A stretch of 55,046 nucleotides of DNA from CALKHT01 sp964511575. Its GTDB lineage: Bacteria; Planctomycetota; Phycisphaerae; Phycisphaerales; Phycisphaeraceae. A program made the translations under genes and the position numbers. The notes under the pieces were generated by a model. It saw nothing but the letters and a program-made list of their open reading frames with translations. It was not told the DNA's origin and searched no databases. The stretch covers positions 1 to 55,046 of the forward strand of contig CAZEFM010000013.1 of assembly GCA_964511575.1 (NCBI GenBank), given 5' to 3'. Position 1 is the first letter of the stretch. Every line of letters begins with the position of its first letter. Positions 41,601 through 50,439 of the stretch are shown here, in pieces.

Positions 41601-41997
41601 GCGGGCCCGGATCGGTCTGCGCATCCGGGGGAAACTCGCCCTTGACGCGGTTGAACAGGCTTTCGACATCACGTTTTGCTTCGGTGACATCAACGTGATG
41701 GTCGAAGATGAACTGGAACACCGCCGCGCCGCTCACCGCTTCGGAGATGACCGATCCGGTGTCGCGCAGCCCGTCGAGGATGCCGATGTTATCCTCGACC
41801 TTGCGGATGATCTGCGCTTCGTTGGTGGCGGGTGCGGCACCGGGATTGGGCACAGCCGCAACGATCACGGGCAGCTTGGCGCGCGGTTGCCGCTCCTTGG
41901 GCAGCGTGAACGCGGCAAACAGCCCGATCAGACAGGCGATCGCCGACGCAAGCAGCACCAGCCGCGGCAACTCGATGGCACGTTCGCTGATTCGCAT
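38668..41997 (-). CDS. RND-family efflux pump, inner-membrane component
   Basis: A 1109-aa AcrB/HAE1-type transporter with twelve membrane helices and two large periplasmic loops. Typical parts: N-terminal helix (LVLLASAIACLIGLFAAF), TM4 LILVVGIVVDGGIIAGENIFRHRELG with a single Asp where hydrophobe pumps often have two, and TM10 VVALSGIVVNDAIVLVDFIDRM. It needs the adaptor upstream and an outer-membrane channel; no TolC-like gene is in the window. The substrate is unknown. Confidence 0.94.
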   Translation of the reverse strand: MRISERAIELPRLVLLASAIACLIGLFAAFTLPKERQPRAKLPVIVAAVPNPGAAPATNEAQIIRKVEDNIGILDGLRDTGSVISEAVSGAAVFQFIFDHHVDVTEAKRDVESLFNRVKGEFPPDAQTDPGPLITDVAFEDWPIIQVFVAGGYDGHQRRRIAERLQTQIETVPGVSQVDLFGGLEQEVQIEVNPHVMTLYGFSYNDIANAVSRANLEAPSGEVETPQGAVARARTQGRLQSVDDIRRVPIGVRDGKVIVLEDLANVYMGHVQRTSIARYNQEDAVVLLARAKTDIDVMSAAEQVQAIVDQFIASGAAEQTHIGTVRSQAREIRYMITELGTSAIYGTALVIAILWVAMGWRNALIISIVLPFALLTTAAFMWLSKQTINPDIAINNMTLFALILVVGIVVDGGIIAGENIFRHRELGRSPIEAAKRGIHEVGGALICAYLTTFSAFAPMFVVRGVMGDFLELMPIVVMYALAAAMLVDHFLLPVVSLYLMKVPRQRLIAARQELRDQGAEHLSPEALEIASAEAIVAQSRIKQVYGGMLGYALRHRLLVLFLAVTVALSPVALFMSGAIGFEFFPDSDIPIIEVDFELPLGSSMERRTVEVAKAVEDAVLRAVREDEWYRPSPTMDRARPVTTMGQPGALSIRLDNDTGAGPEFGMVYVELELAGDRERSAAEIRQAITDALPVIPGVQMRVSSPSEGPPAGAPILVRVLGHRDTSLEVLQRRAAEVERMLTQIPGTYDIKNDFRMRPEIVVTPNRATASLFNIDAAQITMSVNYALDGVRVGEVDFGADDEIDLRIRNMETHRQTHDDVANLPLRSPSGHIVSLDQVATIERLQNPNSIRHYDLRRVVNIRAELRDGYLVDDVRRQLTRMLNESASGVAVADAALAVSDDVAQRVIASDDEVMIEFGGENEIRDDALEDLNIALIIAFGLMLIILVVQFNSFILPLIILFSVPLSLVGVMIGLMICGFHFSISSMIGVVALSGIVVNDAIVLVDFIDRMRRTGVPMDKAVVYAGQLRLRPIFLTTVTTCGGLLPLALNLSGGGEFWQPLTVTMMFGLSFATLLQLFVVPIACYTFINNDKKSWFDPLERRELSEAPVV

Positions 41998-42078
41998 GAT
42001 TCACTTCACATGGCGGGCGACGCCACGACCGATGGCCCCATGTCCATCAACCAGGCGCATCAACCAAGCGCCAGTCAT

Positions 42079-43317
42079 TCACTCCAGCACGCGCACAGCC
42101 TGACCGTCGGTCAGACGACTTTGACCTTCAACCACCAGTCGGCCGACATCGGCAGGCAGGTCGGCGACGATGTAGGCGTCACGCTGAAACGCGACAGGCT
42201 CAAGCTCCAGTTCGCGCACCTGCGACTGCCCCTCCGGCAGAAAGAACGCGCGTACCCGATCCCCCACGCGCACCGCCGCCTCCGCCGGTATCGCCACCGC
42301 GGTCACTTCGCGCACCGTGATCAAGGCCTGCCCCACCATCCCGGGCACCAACGCACCATCATCGTTGGCGAGTTGGATTTCCACATTGAAAAGCCCGGTG
42401 ATCGCATCCGCAGCGGGCGGCACGCGCGTCACCGTGCCCATGCGCATCGTGGCATCCGCGCCTTGTGAACCACTGGAGCCATACCGCCCCGCCCCCAGCG
42501 CTGCGATGTACACCCGCACCGCCTGTCCGGGCTTCACCAATGGCAGCTTTCGTTCCACCACACCGATGACCAGCTTCACGCGGCTGTTGTCGACGAGGGT
42601 AAAAATTCGCTCACCCGGCGCGACGTACTGACCCACCTCCGCGGGCGCATCGGCGATCAGCGCATCCATCGGCGCAAGCAGCATCGAATCCTGCAGGTTG
42701 ACACGAGCAACCTGTGCCGCCATCTCTGCGGCTGCGAACGCATTGGCGGCCGCCTCACGCATGCTCGTCGCACTCTGGTAAGCCGCGTGCGCAACTTCCA
42801 TCGCCGTTTCCGCCCGCTCCACCTCGCGGACCGTGGTGGCGTTGTTTTCCAACAGTTCCACCAGCCGTCGATGCTCCCGCATCGCATCGTCGCGTCGCGC
42901 CTCGGCCTCACGCACCTGGGCGTCGGCTGAATGCATGGAAGCACGAGCCCGGCTCATTTCCGCCAGCGCCTGCGCCAACGCCGCTTCGAACCGGCCCTGT
43001 TCCAACTGCGCCAGCAACTGATCCTTCTGAACGCGGTCGCCTTCCTTGAGCTGCAGATCAGGCTTGTCGCTGAGCCGTTCAATGCGGCCCGCCACCTGAA
43101 AGGCCATATCCACCCGCACGTTGGCGCGCAGCACACCATAAAACGACTCGGTCAGTTCGAACTGCTGGCGTTCCAGCGCCATGCAACGGACAGGGGCAGG
43201 CGGCACCTCGCGCGTTTCGACATCGGGACGGTTCAGGATCGCACGATAGGTCGCAATCGCCCCGACTGCGGCAAGGAACAACGCAAACACCGCGACAATG
43301 AGCAGCCTGACTTTCAT
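42079..43317 (-). CDS. RND efflux periplasmic adaptor (membrane fusion protein)
   Basis: A 412-aa protein with an N-terminal anchor (RLLIVAVFALFLAAVGAIATYRAIL), a biotinyl-lipoyl-like half (FQVAGRIERLSDKPDLQLKEGDRVQKDQLLAQLE, about 80-113), a long alpha hairpin of helices (about 115-205) and the second half with beta-barrel domains (PAEVGQYVAPGERIFTLVDNSRVKLVIGV). It precedes the pump gene by 81 nt. Start at ATG 43317, which fits the anchor; an earlier in-frame ATG is less likely. Confidence 0.9.
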   Translation of the reverse strand: MKVRLLIVAVFALFLAAVGAIATYRAILNRPDVETREVPPAPVRCMALERQQFELTESFYGVLRANVRVDMAFQVAGRIERLSDKPDLQLKEGDRVQKDQLLAQLEQGRFEAALAQALAEMSRARASMHSADAQVREAEARRDDAMREHRRLVELLENNATTVREVERAETAMEVAHAAYQSATSMREAAANAFAAAEMAAQVARVNLQDSMLLAPMDALIADAPAEVGQYVAPGERIFTLVDNSRVKLVIGVVERKLPLVKPGQAVRVYIAALGAGRYGSSGSQGADATMRMGTVTRVPPAADAITGLFNVEIQLANDDGALVPGMVGQALITVREVTAVAIPAEAAVRVGDRVRAFFLPEGQSQVRELELEPVAFQRDAYIVADLPADVGRLVVEGQSRLTDGQAVRVLE

Positions 43318-43379
43318 AGGGTCGCCATATCCTACCCAACGTCCCCGCCCCCGGTACACGCACCATCGCCCCGGCGATA

Positions 43380-43775
43380 TCAGGCGTAACCGAGCCGCTC
43401 CAGGTCATCCTCGTCCAGTCCGAAGTGATGGCCGATTTCGTGCAGCAGCGTGATGCGGATCTGGCGTTCCAGTTCCGCCATGCTGCGGCCGTGGTCGCGC
43501 GCCAGCCGAATGATCGGCCCGCGGAACATCATCATGTGGTCGGGCGCATCGGGGCTGTGGGTCACACTTCGCTCAGTCAGCGGGATGCCCGAGTGCAGGC
43601 CGAACAGTTCGCCGTGCGGTTCCACCCCCATCTGGTCGAGCAGGTCGTCCGACGGCTCATCCTCCACGATCAGCGGCACCTCTTCCAGCAGTTCCTGCAG
43701 CTGCTCGGGCAACGCCGCAATGATCCGCTCCAGTATCCCATCGAACACATCACGCTGGCGATCGGAAACGCTCAT
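43380..43775 (-). CDS. Zincin-like metallopeptidase family protein
   Basis: A 131-aa protein of the small cytoplasmic zincin family (often annotated metallopeptidase family, DUF1025). The catalytic motif HEIGHHFGLDEDDLERLGY lies at the C-terminus, with a conserved acidic end. The N-terminal part is helical and acidic (LPEQLQELLEEVPLIVEDEPSDDLL), and GELFGLHSGIPLTERS is also typical. Physiological substrate unknown. It starts 10 nt after the pyrD stop, so it is in the same transcript. Confidence 0.88.
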   Translation of the reverse strand: MSVSDRQRDVFDGILERIIAALPEQLQELLEEVPLIVEDEPSDDLLDQMGVEPHGELFGLHSGIPLTERSVTHSPDAPDHMMMFRGPIIRLARDHGRSMAELERQIRITLLHEIGHHFGLDEDDLERLGYA

Positions 43776-43785
43776 GACCTGGTCT

Positions 43786-44778
43786 TTACGGATACGGCGT
43801 CACCGGCGCATCCCCGGGCATGCGCAGCGTGCCGATGATGTCGTTGATCGATCGGCAGCCCTCTTCCTGAAGGAACTTGGAGACGCCCTGCATCACGTTC
43901 ACCGGCGTGGCAGGGTCGACGAAGAGCGCCGTCCCGACCGCCAACCCGGTGGCGCCGGCCATGAGGAACTCGACGGCGTCGGTCCAGTACTGGATGCCGC
44001 CCATGCCGATGATGGGCACCCCCGCTTGCTTCGCCACCTCACGGTAAACACGGCTGACCAGATACACCGCCAGCGGCCGCACCGCCGGGCCCGACAACCC
44101 GCCCGTGCCGTTCGCCAGTCGCGGCGTGCGTTTGTGGATGTCGACCGCCATCGCCGTGTAGGTGTTGATCAGGCTCAGAATCTCAGCGCCGCCCTCCACC
44201 GCCGCCCGTGCCGTCACCGTAATGTCCTGCACATTGGGCGACAGCTTGACGATCAGTCGGCAATCCGGCCGCATCGCCCGCCGCACCTCGCTCACCAGCG
44301 ACCGCAGCAGCGTCGCATCCGTGCCGAACGTCAGCCCGTCCTTCACATTCGGGCACGACACGTTCAGTTCGATCGCGTCGACGGTCGCCTCCTGCGCGAT
44401 GCGGCCGCAGGTGGTGACGTAGTCCTCCACGCTGTGGCCGGCCACGTTGACGATGATGCGCGGCCCCGACTCGCGGAGCTTCACCAGTTGCGGCAGCTTG
44501 TCGCTGAGGAACGCTTCCAGCCCGACGTTGGCCAGGCCGATCGCATTGAGCATCCCGCCGCGCGTTTCGACGATGCGGTACGCTTCGTTGCCCTTGCGTG
44601 GCTCAGCGGTGATTGATTTGGTGACGAACGCGCCCAGCCGCGACAGGTCGACGAAGTCGCCGTACTCGTAGCCGTAACCGCACGTCCCGGAGGCGGTCAT
44701 CATCGGGTTGGCAAGCGACAGCCCCGCCAGATCGACGGCAAGACTGGGACCGTTTTCAACAGCAGATGTTTCAGGCAT
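43786..44778 (-). CDS. pyrD: Dihydroorotate dehydrogenase, class 1B catalytic subunit
   Basis: Oxidises dihydroorotate to orotate in pyrimidine synthesis with FMN. The 330-aa product shows NPMMTASGTCGYG, the FMN-linked TKSITAEPRKGN, the catalytic loop NVSCPNVKDG (Cys of class 1; about 145-154), INTYTAMAVDI, and VPIIGMGGIQYWTDAVEFLMAGA. Class 1B enzymes work with PyrK, which is not in the window. Start at ATG 44778; a TAGAAT box lies 9 nt upstream. First gene of the run. Confidence 0.93.
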   Translation of the reverse strand: MPETSAVENGPSLAVDLAGLSLANPMMTASGTCGYGYEYGDFVDLSRLGAFVTKSITAEPRKGNEAYRIVETRGGMLNAIGLANVGLEAFLSDKLPQLVKLRESGPRIIVNVAGHSVEDYVTTCGRIAQEATVDAIELNVSCPNVKDGLTFGTDATLLRSLVSEVRRAMRPDCRLIVKLSPNVQDITVTARAAVEGGAEILSLINTYTAMAVDIHKRTPRLANGTGGLSGPAVRPLAVYLVSRVYREVAKQAGVPIIGMGGIQYWTDAVEFLMAGATGLAVGTALFVDPATPVNVMQGVSKFLQEEGCRSINDIIGTLRMPGDAPVTPYP

Positions 44779-44787
44779 GGGCGGGAC

Positions 44788-44793
44788 ATTCTA
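44788..44793 (-). promoter_or_regulatory. -10 hexamer for near-leaderless pyrD
   Basis: TAGAAT on the minus strand, 9 nt (GTCCCGCCC) before the ATG at 44778. No ribosome site. Confidence 0.5.
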
Positions 44794-44936
44794 GCGGCTC
44801 CCGTCCCGAATCAACAGTCGCACCGCCAGACGCGAGCACGCCGACCGCCGCCGCACAGCACCGATCGCGCGTTCGCCCAAAGCCCCTTCAACAACCCGCC
44901 GCGTCCTTTCCCTCCTCGGCCCTTGGCGCCAGGCCC

Positions 44937-46400
44937 TCACACCAAAATATCCTTCACCACATGCCCGTGCACATCGGTCAGGCGGAAGTCGCGGCCCTGG
45001 AAGCGGTAGGTCAGCTTCTCGTGGTTCACGCCCATCAGGTGCAGGATCGTGGCGTTGAGGTCGTGGATGTGCACGGGGTTTTCGACGACGTTGTAAGAGA
45101 AGTCGTCGGTCTTGCCGTACTCGAAGCCCGCCTTCACCCCGCCGCCCGCCATCCAGATGGTGAAGCAGCGCGGATGGTGGTCGCGACCCCAACTGAAGCC
45201 CTTGAGTTCGCCCTGGGAGTAGGTTGTTCGGCCGAACTCCCCGCCCCAGATGACCAGCGTTTCATCGAGCAGGCCGCGCTGCTTGAGGTCCTTGACCAGT
45301 GCCGCCGAGGCACGGTCGGTGTCCTGACACTGCAGCGTAAGGTCGCTCTTGAGGTTGCCGTGCTGGTCCCAGCCGCGGTGGTAGAGCTGAATGAACCGAA
45401 CGTTGCGTTCCGCCATGCGCCGCGCGAGGAGGCAGTTGGCGGCGAAGGTGCCGGGGATGCGCGCATCCGGCCCGTAAAGCTCGAACGTGGACTCCGGCTC
45501 GTCGCTGAGGTCGGTCAGTTCGGGCACCGATGCCTGCATGCGATATGCCATTTCATGCTGGGCGATGCGGGCGGCGATTTCCGGGTCGCCGTAGTACTGA
45601 TGCTGCTTCTCGTTGAGGGCAGCCATCGCATCGAGCATGTTGCGTCGCAACTCGCGGTTGATCCCCTTGGGGTTGGACAGGTACAGCACCGGGTCGCCGC
45701 TGGAGCGGAAGGTCACGCCCTGATGTTCCGACGGGAGGAATCCGGTGCCCCACAACCGCGAGAAGAGCGCCTGCGTGTCACGCTTGGCGCTGCCCTGGGA
45801 GATCAGCACGATGAACGCAGGCAGGTCGCTGTTCTCCGTGCCCAGCCCGTACGACAGCCACGCGCCCAGACTCGGTCGGCCCGGCTGCTGGTGGCCCGTC
45901 TGAATGTACGTCACCCCCGGATCGTGGTTGATCGCCTCGGTGTGCACCGTCTTGATCATCGTGATGTCGTCCGCGATCGACGCCATGTGCGGCACGATCT
46001 CGCTGAACCACATGCCCGCCTTGCCGTGCCGCGTGAACTTGAACGGCGAGCCCGCCATCGGGAAACGCGACTGGCCCGACGTCATCGTCGTGATGCGCTG
46101 CCCCATCCGCACCGAGTCGGGCAAATCGACATCGTGCATTTCGTTGAGGCGGGGCTTGTAGTCGAACAGGTCCATCTGCGATGGCGCACCGTTCTGGAAG
46201 AGATAGATCACACGCTTGGCGCGCGGGGCGAAGTGCGGCGCACCGAGCTTGCCCAGCGATTTCGCGTTCGAGGTGGTCGCGCCCGACAGCAACTGCGGGT
46301 TCAACACCGACGCCAGTGCTGCCGTCCCCAGTCCCACGGCGGTGCGGCCGAAAAACTGACGACGCGTTTCCATCAAACGAAAGTTTTCCAGAAGATCCAT
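44937..46400 (-). CDS. DUF1501 family protein, second copy
   Basis: A 487-aa DUF1501 protein. The N-terminus has MDLLENFRLMETRRQFFGRTAVGLGTAALASVL, a Tat-like signal with the twin Arg (TRRQFF). Family blocks: KRVIYLFQNGAPSQMDLFDYKPRLNEMH, TGHQQPGRPSLGAWLSYGLGTEN, AERNVRFIQLYHRGWDQHG, LVIWGGEFGRTTYSQ and LHLMGVNHEKLTYRFQGRDFRLTDVHG. It pairs with the PSCyt1/PSD1 gene upstream. Start at ATG 46400 with GAAGGG upstream; the frame is open further, but the added part is not protein-like. It shares the plan, not the exact sequence, with the 25382 gene. Confidence 0.9.
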   Translation of the reverse strand: MDLLENFRLMETRRQFFGRTAVGLGTAALASVLNPQLLSGATTSNAKSLGKLGAPHFAPRAKRVIYLFQNGAPSQMDLFDYKPRLNEMHDVDLPDSVRMGQRITTMTSGQSRFPMAGSPFKFTRHGKAGMWFSEIVPHMASIADDITMIKTVHTEAINHDPGVTYIQTGHQQPGRPSLGAWLSYGLGTENSDLPAFIVLISQGSAKRDTQALFSRLWGTGFLPSEHQGVTFRSSGDPVLYLSNPKGINRELRRNMLDAMAALNEKQHQYYGDPEIAARIAQHEMAYRMQASVPELTDLSDEPESTFELYGPDARIPGTFAANCLLARRMAERNVRFIQLYHRGWDQHGNLKSDLTLQCQDTDRASAALVKDLKQRGLLDETLVIWGGEFGRTTYSQGELKGFSWGRDHHPRCFTIWMAGGGVKAGFEYGKTDDFSYNVVENPVHIHDLNATILHLMGVNHEKLTYRFQGRDFRLTDVHGHVVKDILV

Positions 46401-46477
46401 CGCAACTACCCTTCTCGTAAACTCGAAACCGTGCCTCACAGGCCCCCGCGTGCCCCAACGCGCCGAACGACAGCCCA

Positions 46478-49400
46478 TCAGTGTCGCGTAATCGTTTCGT
46501 CCAACCCCAGCAGCAGGTTGGTCACCGTTGTCCATGCAGCCATTTCACGCACGTCCAGCGTCTCATCGCGCGCCGCATCGCCGATGCTCACCAGGCTCTT
46601 CGCCCCTTCCGGATCGGCACGGTACTGCGACAATGCGTGCTGATACAGCGCTTCGAGCACCGCCACTTCCTTCGCATCGGGGTAACGGGCTGTGCACAAC
46701 CGGAACGCCCACTTGATCCTGTCCTGCAGCGATGCCCCGCCATCGGTCATGATGCGCTGCGCGAAAACACGGGCTGCTTCGAGGAACTGCGGATCGTTCA
46801 TCAGCACCAGTGCCTGCAGCGGCGTGTTGGTGCGATCACGCTGGATCTCGCACGACTCGCGGTCCGGCGCATCCAGCGCGTTGAGGTTGGGCGGCGGCGC
46901 GGTGCGCTTCCAGAAGATGTACATGCTGCGACGGTAGAGCACATCGCCGCGATCCTGTGTGAACCGTGCGGTGTTGCTGCCCGTATACGACACCGCTTCC
47001 CAGATGCCCTCGGGCTGATACGGCTTGTAGCTGGGGCCGCCGAGCTTCTCCACGAGCAGTCCACTGACCGCCATCGCGTTGTCGCGGATCACCTCCGCAT
47101 CGAAGCGGAAGCGCGAGCCACGTGCCAGCAGTCGATTGGCCGGGTCGCGTTCGAGCAGTTCGGGCGTTGCTGTGGCACTTTGACGGTACGTGGCGCTGGT
47201 CACCAGCAGCCGCTGCATCGCCTTGATGTCCCAGCCCGACTCGACAAACTCGACCGCCAGCCAGTCCAACAGTTCCGGGTGCGAGGGCCATTCGCCCTGC
47301 GAACCCATGTCCTCCACGGTGGCGACGATGCCCGTGCCGAAGTAGCGGGCCCAGTAGCGGTTCACCGCCACCCGCGCGGTCAGCGGATGTTTCGGGTCCA
47401 CCAGCCATCGCGCCAGCCCCAGTCGGTTGCGCGGCGCACCGGCGGGCAAACCGCCCAGTGCAGCCGGGACATCCGGCTCCACACGTTCACCCGGGTTGTC
47501 GTACTCCCCGCGAATCAGCACGTGCGTCGGACGCGGCTTGGGAAGATCCTCCATCACCAGCGTCACCGGCATTTCCGCCTCGATCGACTTCTGCTGCGCC
47601 AGCAGCTTGTTGTACTCCTCATCGATCGCACGGTAACGCGGCGAGTAGTTGCGGCGATAGTATTCGCGAAGCGCTTCGACCTCGGCGGGCTTGCGCTGCG
47701 CCGGTGCTGCCTGCAACGCCGACGCCACCAGAGGCGGCAACAGCCCCGACTGCTCACCCGCGCGGTTGAAGTAGTAGCCGAACCCGCCCCCGGCGTTGAC
47801 CACCTTCAACATCAGACGATTCTTGCCCGGCTGCAGGTCGAGCGTCACCATGTCCTGATCGGCCGCAACACCGCGAAACACCCGGTTCTCGTGAACCACC
47901 TTGCCGTTCAGCCACACCTTGATCGCGTCGTCGGAACCCAACGAGATCGTCATTTTCCGCGGCGACGGCGCATCGATCGTTCGCGTGAGATACATGGCGG
48001 CGTTGGCCGTCGAAGCAAACAGGTGCGTCCTGCCATCCGTCAGCGTCGGCATCGCCTGCCAACCGATGTTCCCGTACTTCGCGTTCAGATCCACCCCGGT
48101 TTCCGGACCGAAGTTGCGATCGAACGCTTCATTGAACGACGAAGCGGTGAACGGCCCGGCTACATGCCAGTCGCTCAGCGTCACCGGTCGATGCGACGCA
48201 TCCGTCGACACCGACAGCCGAACACGCCCCAACGCGTGATTCGAGAACTTCGTCTCATGCTTCAGCGTGACACGCACCAGCGTTCCGCCCGGGAAGCCGA
48301 TCGGTTCCTGCGTGGCGAGCACCACGGTGCGATCCTCACGCTTGGCGTGCCCTTCCGGCGCCCAGCCGTTCTCCGGGTTGACGATGCCATCGATCAGCTT
48401 GCTGGCGAAGTACTCGCCGTTCTTCTGCTCATGATCCGCCCAGGCGGTGGCGAACTTCACCGGCTTGAAGTTCTCCGGATCGTTCGCCGGGGCCACCTCC
48501 AACTGGATCTCGCTGACCACCGCGTTGGCGTTGGGGGCGCGACCCGGACCGTTGTGCGGCAGCGATTCATGCGTGAGCGCTTCGATCCGCAGCGCCGTGA
48601 CGCCCACCGCGTTGGTGCGGGCGATGATCTCATAGTTGTCGTTGTGCGGGTTGTTGCCGCTGGCGAGCACCGAACGATCCGGCAACTTGGTCAGCGTTGA
48701 GCCGTGCGATGAGGCATAGCTGATCGGGTCGAGCACCTGCCACATCTTCGCCAGCTTCGGCGCGATGCGCTGCTCCCACTGACGTTGAGCAGCGTCCATC
48801 TGCGGATCGTCCGCCATGCGACGTTCCTGCACCTTCGCAAGCTTGGCCGTCACCTCTTCCAGCCGCTGCGCCTGTTCCGGCGTCGGCGCTTTGATCGACG
48901 GCGGCGGCGCCAGCGCGTTGTTGTCCAGCCCCGAGTCACGCGTCGAATTGAAGAACGCGAAGAGCTGGTAATACTCCTTCTGCGAGATCGGGTCGTACTT
49001 GTGGTCGTGACACTCCGCACACGCCACCGTCATCCCCAGCCACACCGTCGATGTCGTGTTGACGCGGTCCACGACGTACTTCGTGCGAAACTCCGCTTCG
49101 ATCGCCCCGCCCTCGCCGGTCGTCGGGTTGTTGCGGTTGAACCCGGTGGCGATGCGCTGCGACAACGTGGGCTCGGGCAACAGGTCGCCGGCAAGCTGTT
49201 CGATCGTGAACTGATCGAAAGGCATGTTGTTGTTGTAGGCTTCGATCACCCAGTCGCGCCAGCGCCAGTTGGAGCGGACGTTGTCCAGGTGCAGCGCGTG
49301 CGTGTCGCCGTACCGCGCCGCATCCAGCCAGTACCGCGCCATGTGCTCGCCATATCGCGGCGACGCCAGCAATCGGTCCACCAGTTTCTCATAGGCGTTG

Positions 49401-50062
49401 GGCGATTTGTCCGCCAGAAACGCATCGATCTCCTCAGGCGTCGGCGGCAGCCCCGTCAGGTCGAACGTCACGCGCCGAATGAGCGTTTCCTTGTCCGCTT
49501 CAGGCGACGGCTTGAGGTTTTCGCTTTCCAGCCGTGCAAGGATGAACGCATCGATCGGGTTGCGCACCCACTGACGATTCTTCACCTGCGGCACCGCGGG
49601 ACGTTTGGGCGGAATCAGCGACCAGTGATCCTGATAATGAGCCCCCTGCTCGATCCAAAGACGAAGCTTGTCAATCTGCTCCGCGGTGAGCTTCTTCTCC
49701 GTTACCGGCGGCGGCATGACAAAGCCCGGATCGTGCGATGTCACACGAGCGAGCAGCTTGCTTTGAGCAGGCTTGCCCGGAACGATCGCCGCCCCACCGG
49801 TGCGAAGCTCCAGCGTTGCGCCTTCAAGCGTATCCAGACGCAGCCCCGCTTCGCGCGTGTTGGCGTCAAAGCCGTGACAGGCGAAACAGTTGTCCGAAAG
49901 GATCGGGCGAATGTCGCGGTTGAATTCCAGCGGCCGCGCAGGCGTATTCGTCGGCGCAGCAGCGCGCGCGGCGGGACGCAAAGCCCCCCAACACATCGCG
50001 AGCGTCATCAGGCCCAATAAAACCGTCCAACGGGCCGTCCGTCGTCGATACACATATGACAT
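46478..50062 (-). CDS. Planctomycete cytochrome (PSCyt1)-DUF1549-DUF1553 protein
   Basis: A 1194-aa exported protein. Signal peptide at about 10-35 (ARWTVLLGLMTLAMCWGALRPAARAAA). PSCyt1 domain with a haem-type site, LEFNRDIRPILSDNCFACHGFDANTREAGLRLDT (about 46-79). DUF1549 follows (RKETLIRRVTFDLTGLPPTPEEIDAFLADK-type block, VACAECHDHKYDPIS with a second CxxCH). A central insert, about residues 640-770, resembles a PA14 or carbohydrate-binding fold (KMTISLGSDDAIKVWLNGKVVHENRVF). DUF1553 closes it (PKHPLTARVAVNRYWARYFGTGIVATVEDMGSQG). It is upstream of the DUF1501 gene. Suspected roles include polysaccharide use; none is proven. Confidence 0.92.
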   Translation of the reverse strand: MSYVYRRRTARWTVLLGLMTLAMCWGALRPAARAAAPTNTPARPLEFNRDIRPILSDNCFACHGFDANTREAGLRLDTLEGATLELRTGGAAIVPGKPAQSKLLARVTSHDPGFVMPPPVTEKKLTAEQIDKLRLWIEQGAHYQDHWSLIPPKRPAVPQVKNRQWVRNPIDAFILARLESENLKPSPEADKETLIRRVTFDLTGLPPTPEEIDAFLADKSPNAYEKLVDRLLASPRYGEHMARYWLDAARYGDTHALHLDNVRSNWRWRDWVIEAYNNNMPFDQFTIEQLAGDLLPEPTLSQRIATGFNRNNPTTGEGGAIEAEFRTKYVVDRVNTTSTVWLGMTVACAECHDHKYDPISQKEYYQLFAFFNSTRDSGLDNNALAPPPSIKAPTPEQAQRLEEVTAKLAKVQERRMADDPQMDAAQRQWEQRIAPKLAKMWQVLDPISYASSHGSTLTKLPDRSVLASGNNPHNDNYEIIARTNAVGVTALRIEALTHESLPHNGPGRAPNANAVVSEIQLEVAPANDPENFKPVKFATAWADHEQKNGEYFASKLIDGIVNPENGWAPEGHAKREDRTVVLATQEPIGFPGGTLVRVTLKHETKFSNHALGRVRLSVSTDASHRPVTLSDWHVAGPFTASSFNEAFDRNFGPETGVDLNAKYGNIGWQAMPTLTDGRTHLFASTANAAMYLTRTIDAPSPRKMTISLGSDDAIKVWLNGKVVHENRVFRGVAADQDMVTLDLQPGKNRLMLKVVNAGGGFGYYFNRAGEQSGLLPPLVASALQAAPAQRKPAEVEALREYYRRNYSPRYRAIDEEYNKLLAQQKSIEAEMPVTLVMEDLPKPRPTHVLIRGEYDNPGERVEPDVPAALGGLPAGAPRNRLGLARWLVDPKHPLTARVAVNRYWARYFGTGIVATVEDMGSQGEWPSHPELLDWLAVEFVESGWDIKAMQRLLVTSATYRQSATATPELLERDPANRLLARGSRFRFDAEVIRDNAMAVSGLLVEKLGGPSYKPYQPEGIWEAVSYTGSNTARFTQDRGDVLYRRSMYIFWKRTAPPPNLNALDAPDRESCEIQRDRTNTPLQALVLMNDPQFLEAARVFAQRIMTDGGASLQDRIKWAFRLCTARYPDAKEVAVLEALYQHALSQYRADPEGAKSLVSIGDAARDETLDVREMAAWTTVTNLLLGLDETITRH

Positions 50063-50439
50063 TGGTGAACCCTACCCTATGAAAAACCGCTCGATCGGAG
50101 CGCCACGAAGAACATCGGGGCGCACCGCCGATTGCCAAAAAAACAGGCGGCTGGGGCAGGTACCGCAATCATACCGAAACAGGTCGGGGGTTGTCCAGTA
50201 ACCCGCTCGCCACGATGCGGCGACTGCTTGCCCTATCCCTATCTCGGCGCTAGGTGCCCGAGGAACCCGCAAGTTTTTCAGCAACAGCCATTCCAGCCGG
50301 GTGCAGCCGAAAAGCCTTGAATCAGATGAACCTTCGCAAGGCTCAGCAGTTAGGTGATATGCCCTCGCGTCATCAACCTGACGCGCCCCCATCACTTCTC
50401 AACAAACCTTCGTCGTCGCGACCGTGCAGCCGAAATCCG
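50063..50439. other. 377-nt gap between anti-sigma gene and PSCyt1 gene
   Basis: No coding sequence is supported. It contains one hairpin (CTCGGC/GCCCGAG, about 50243-50263). The promoter of the PSCyt1 gene probably lies here; a weak TAnnnT-type box (TAGGGT) lies 6 nt before its ATG but overlaps a possible AGGG ribosome site. Confidence 0.4.

Noticed and set aside
46481..48700. A 739-residue open frame on the plus strand
   Set aside because: It is antisense to the PSCyt1/DUF1549/DUF1553 gene, rich in Arg/His/Gln, has no recognisable domain and follows from the GC-rich codon bias of the real gene.
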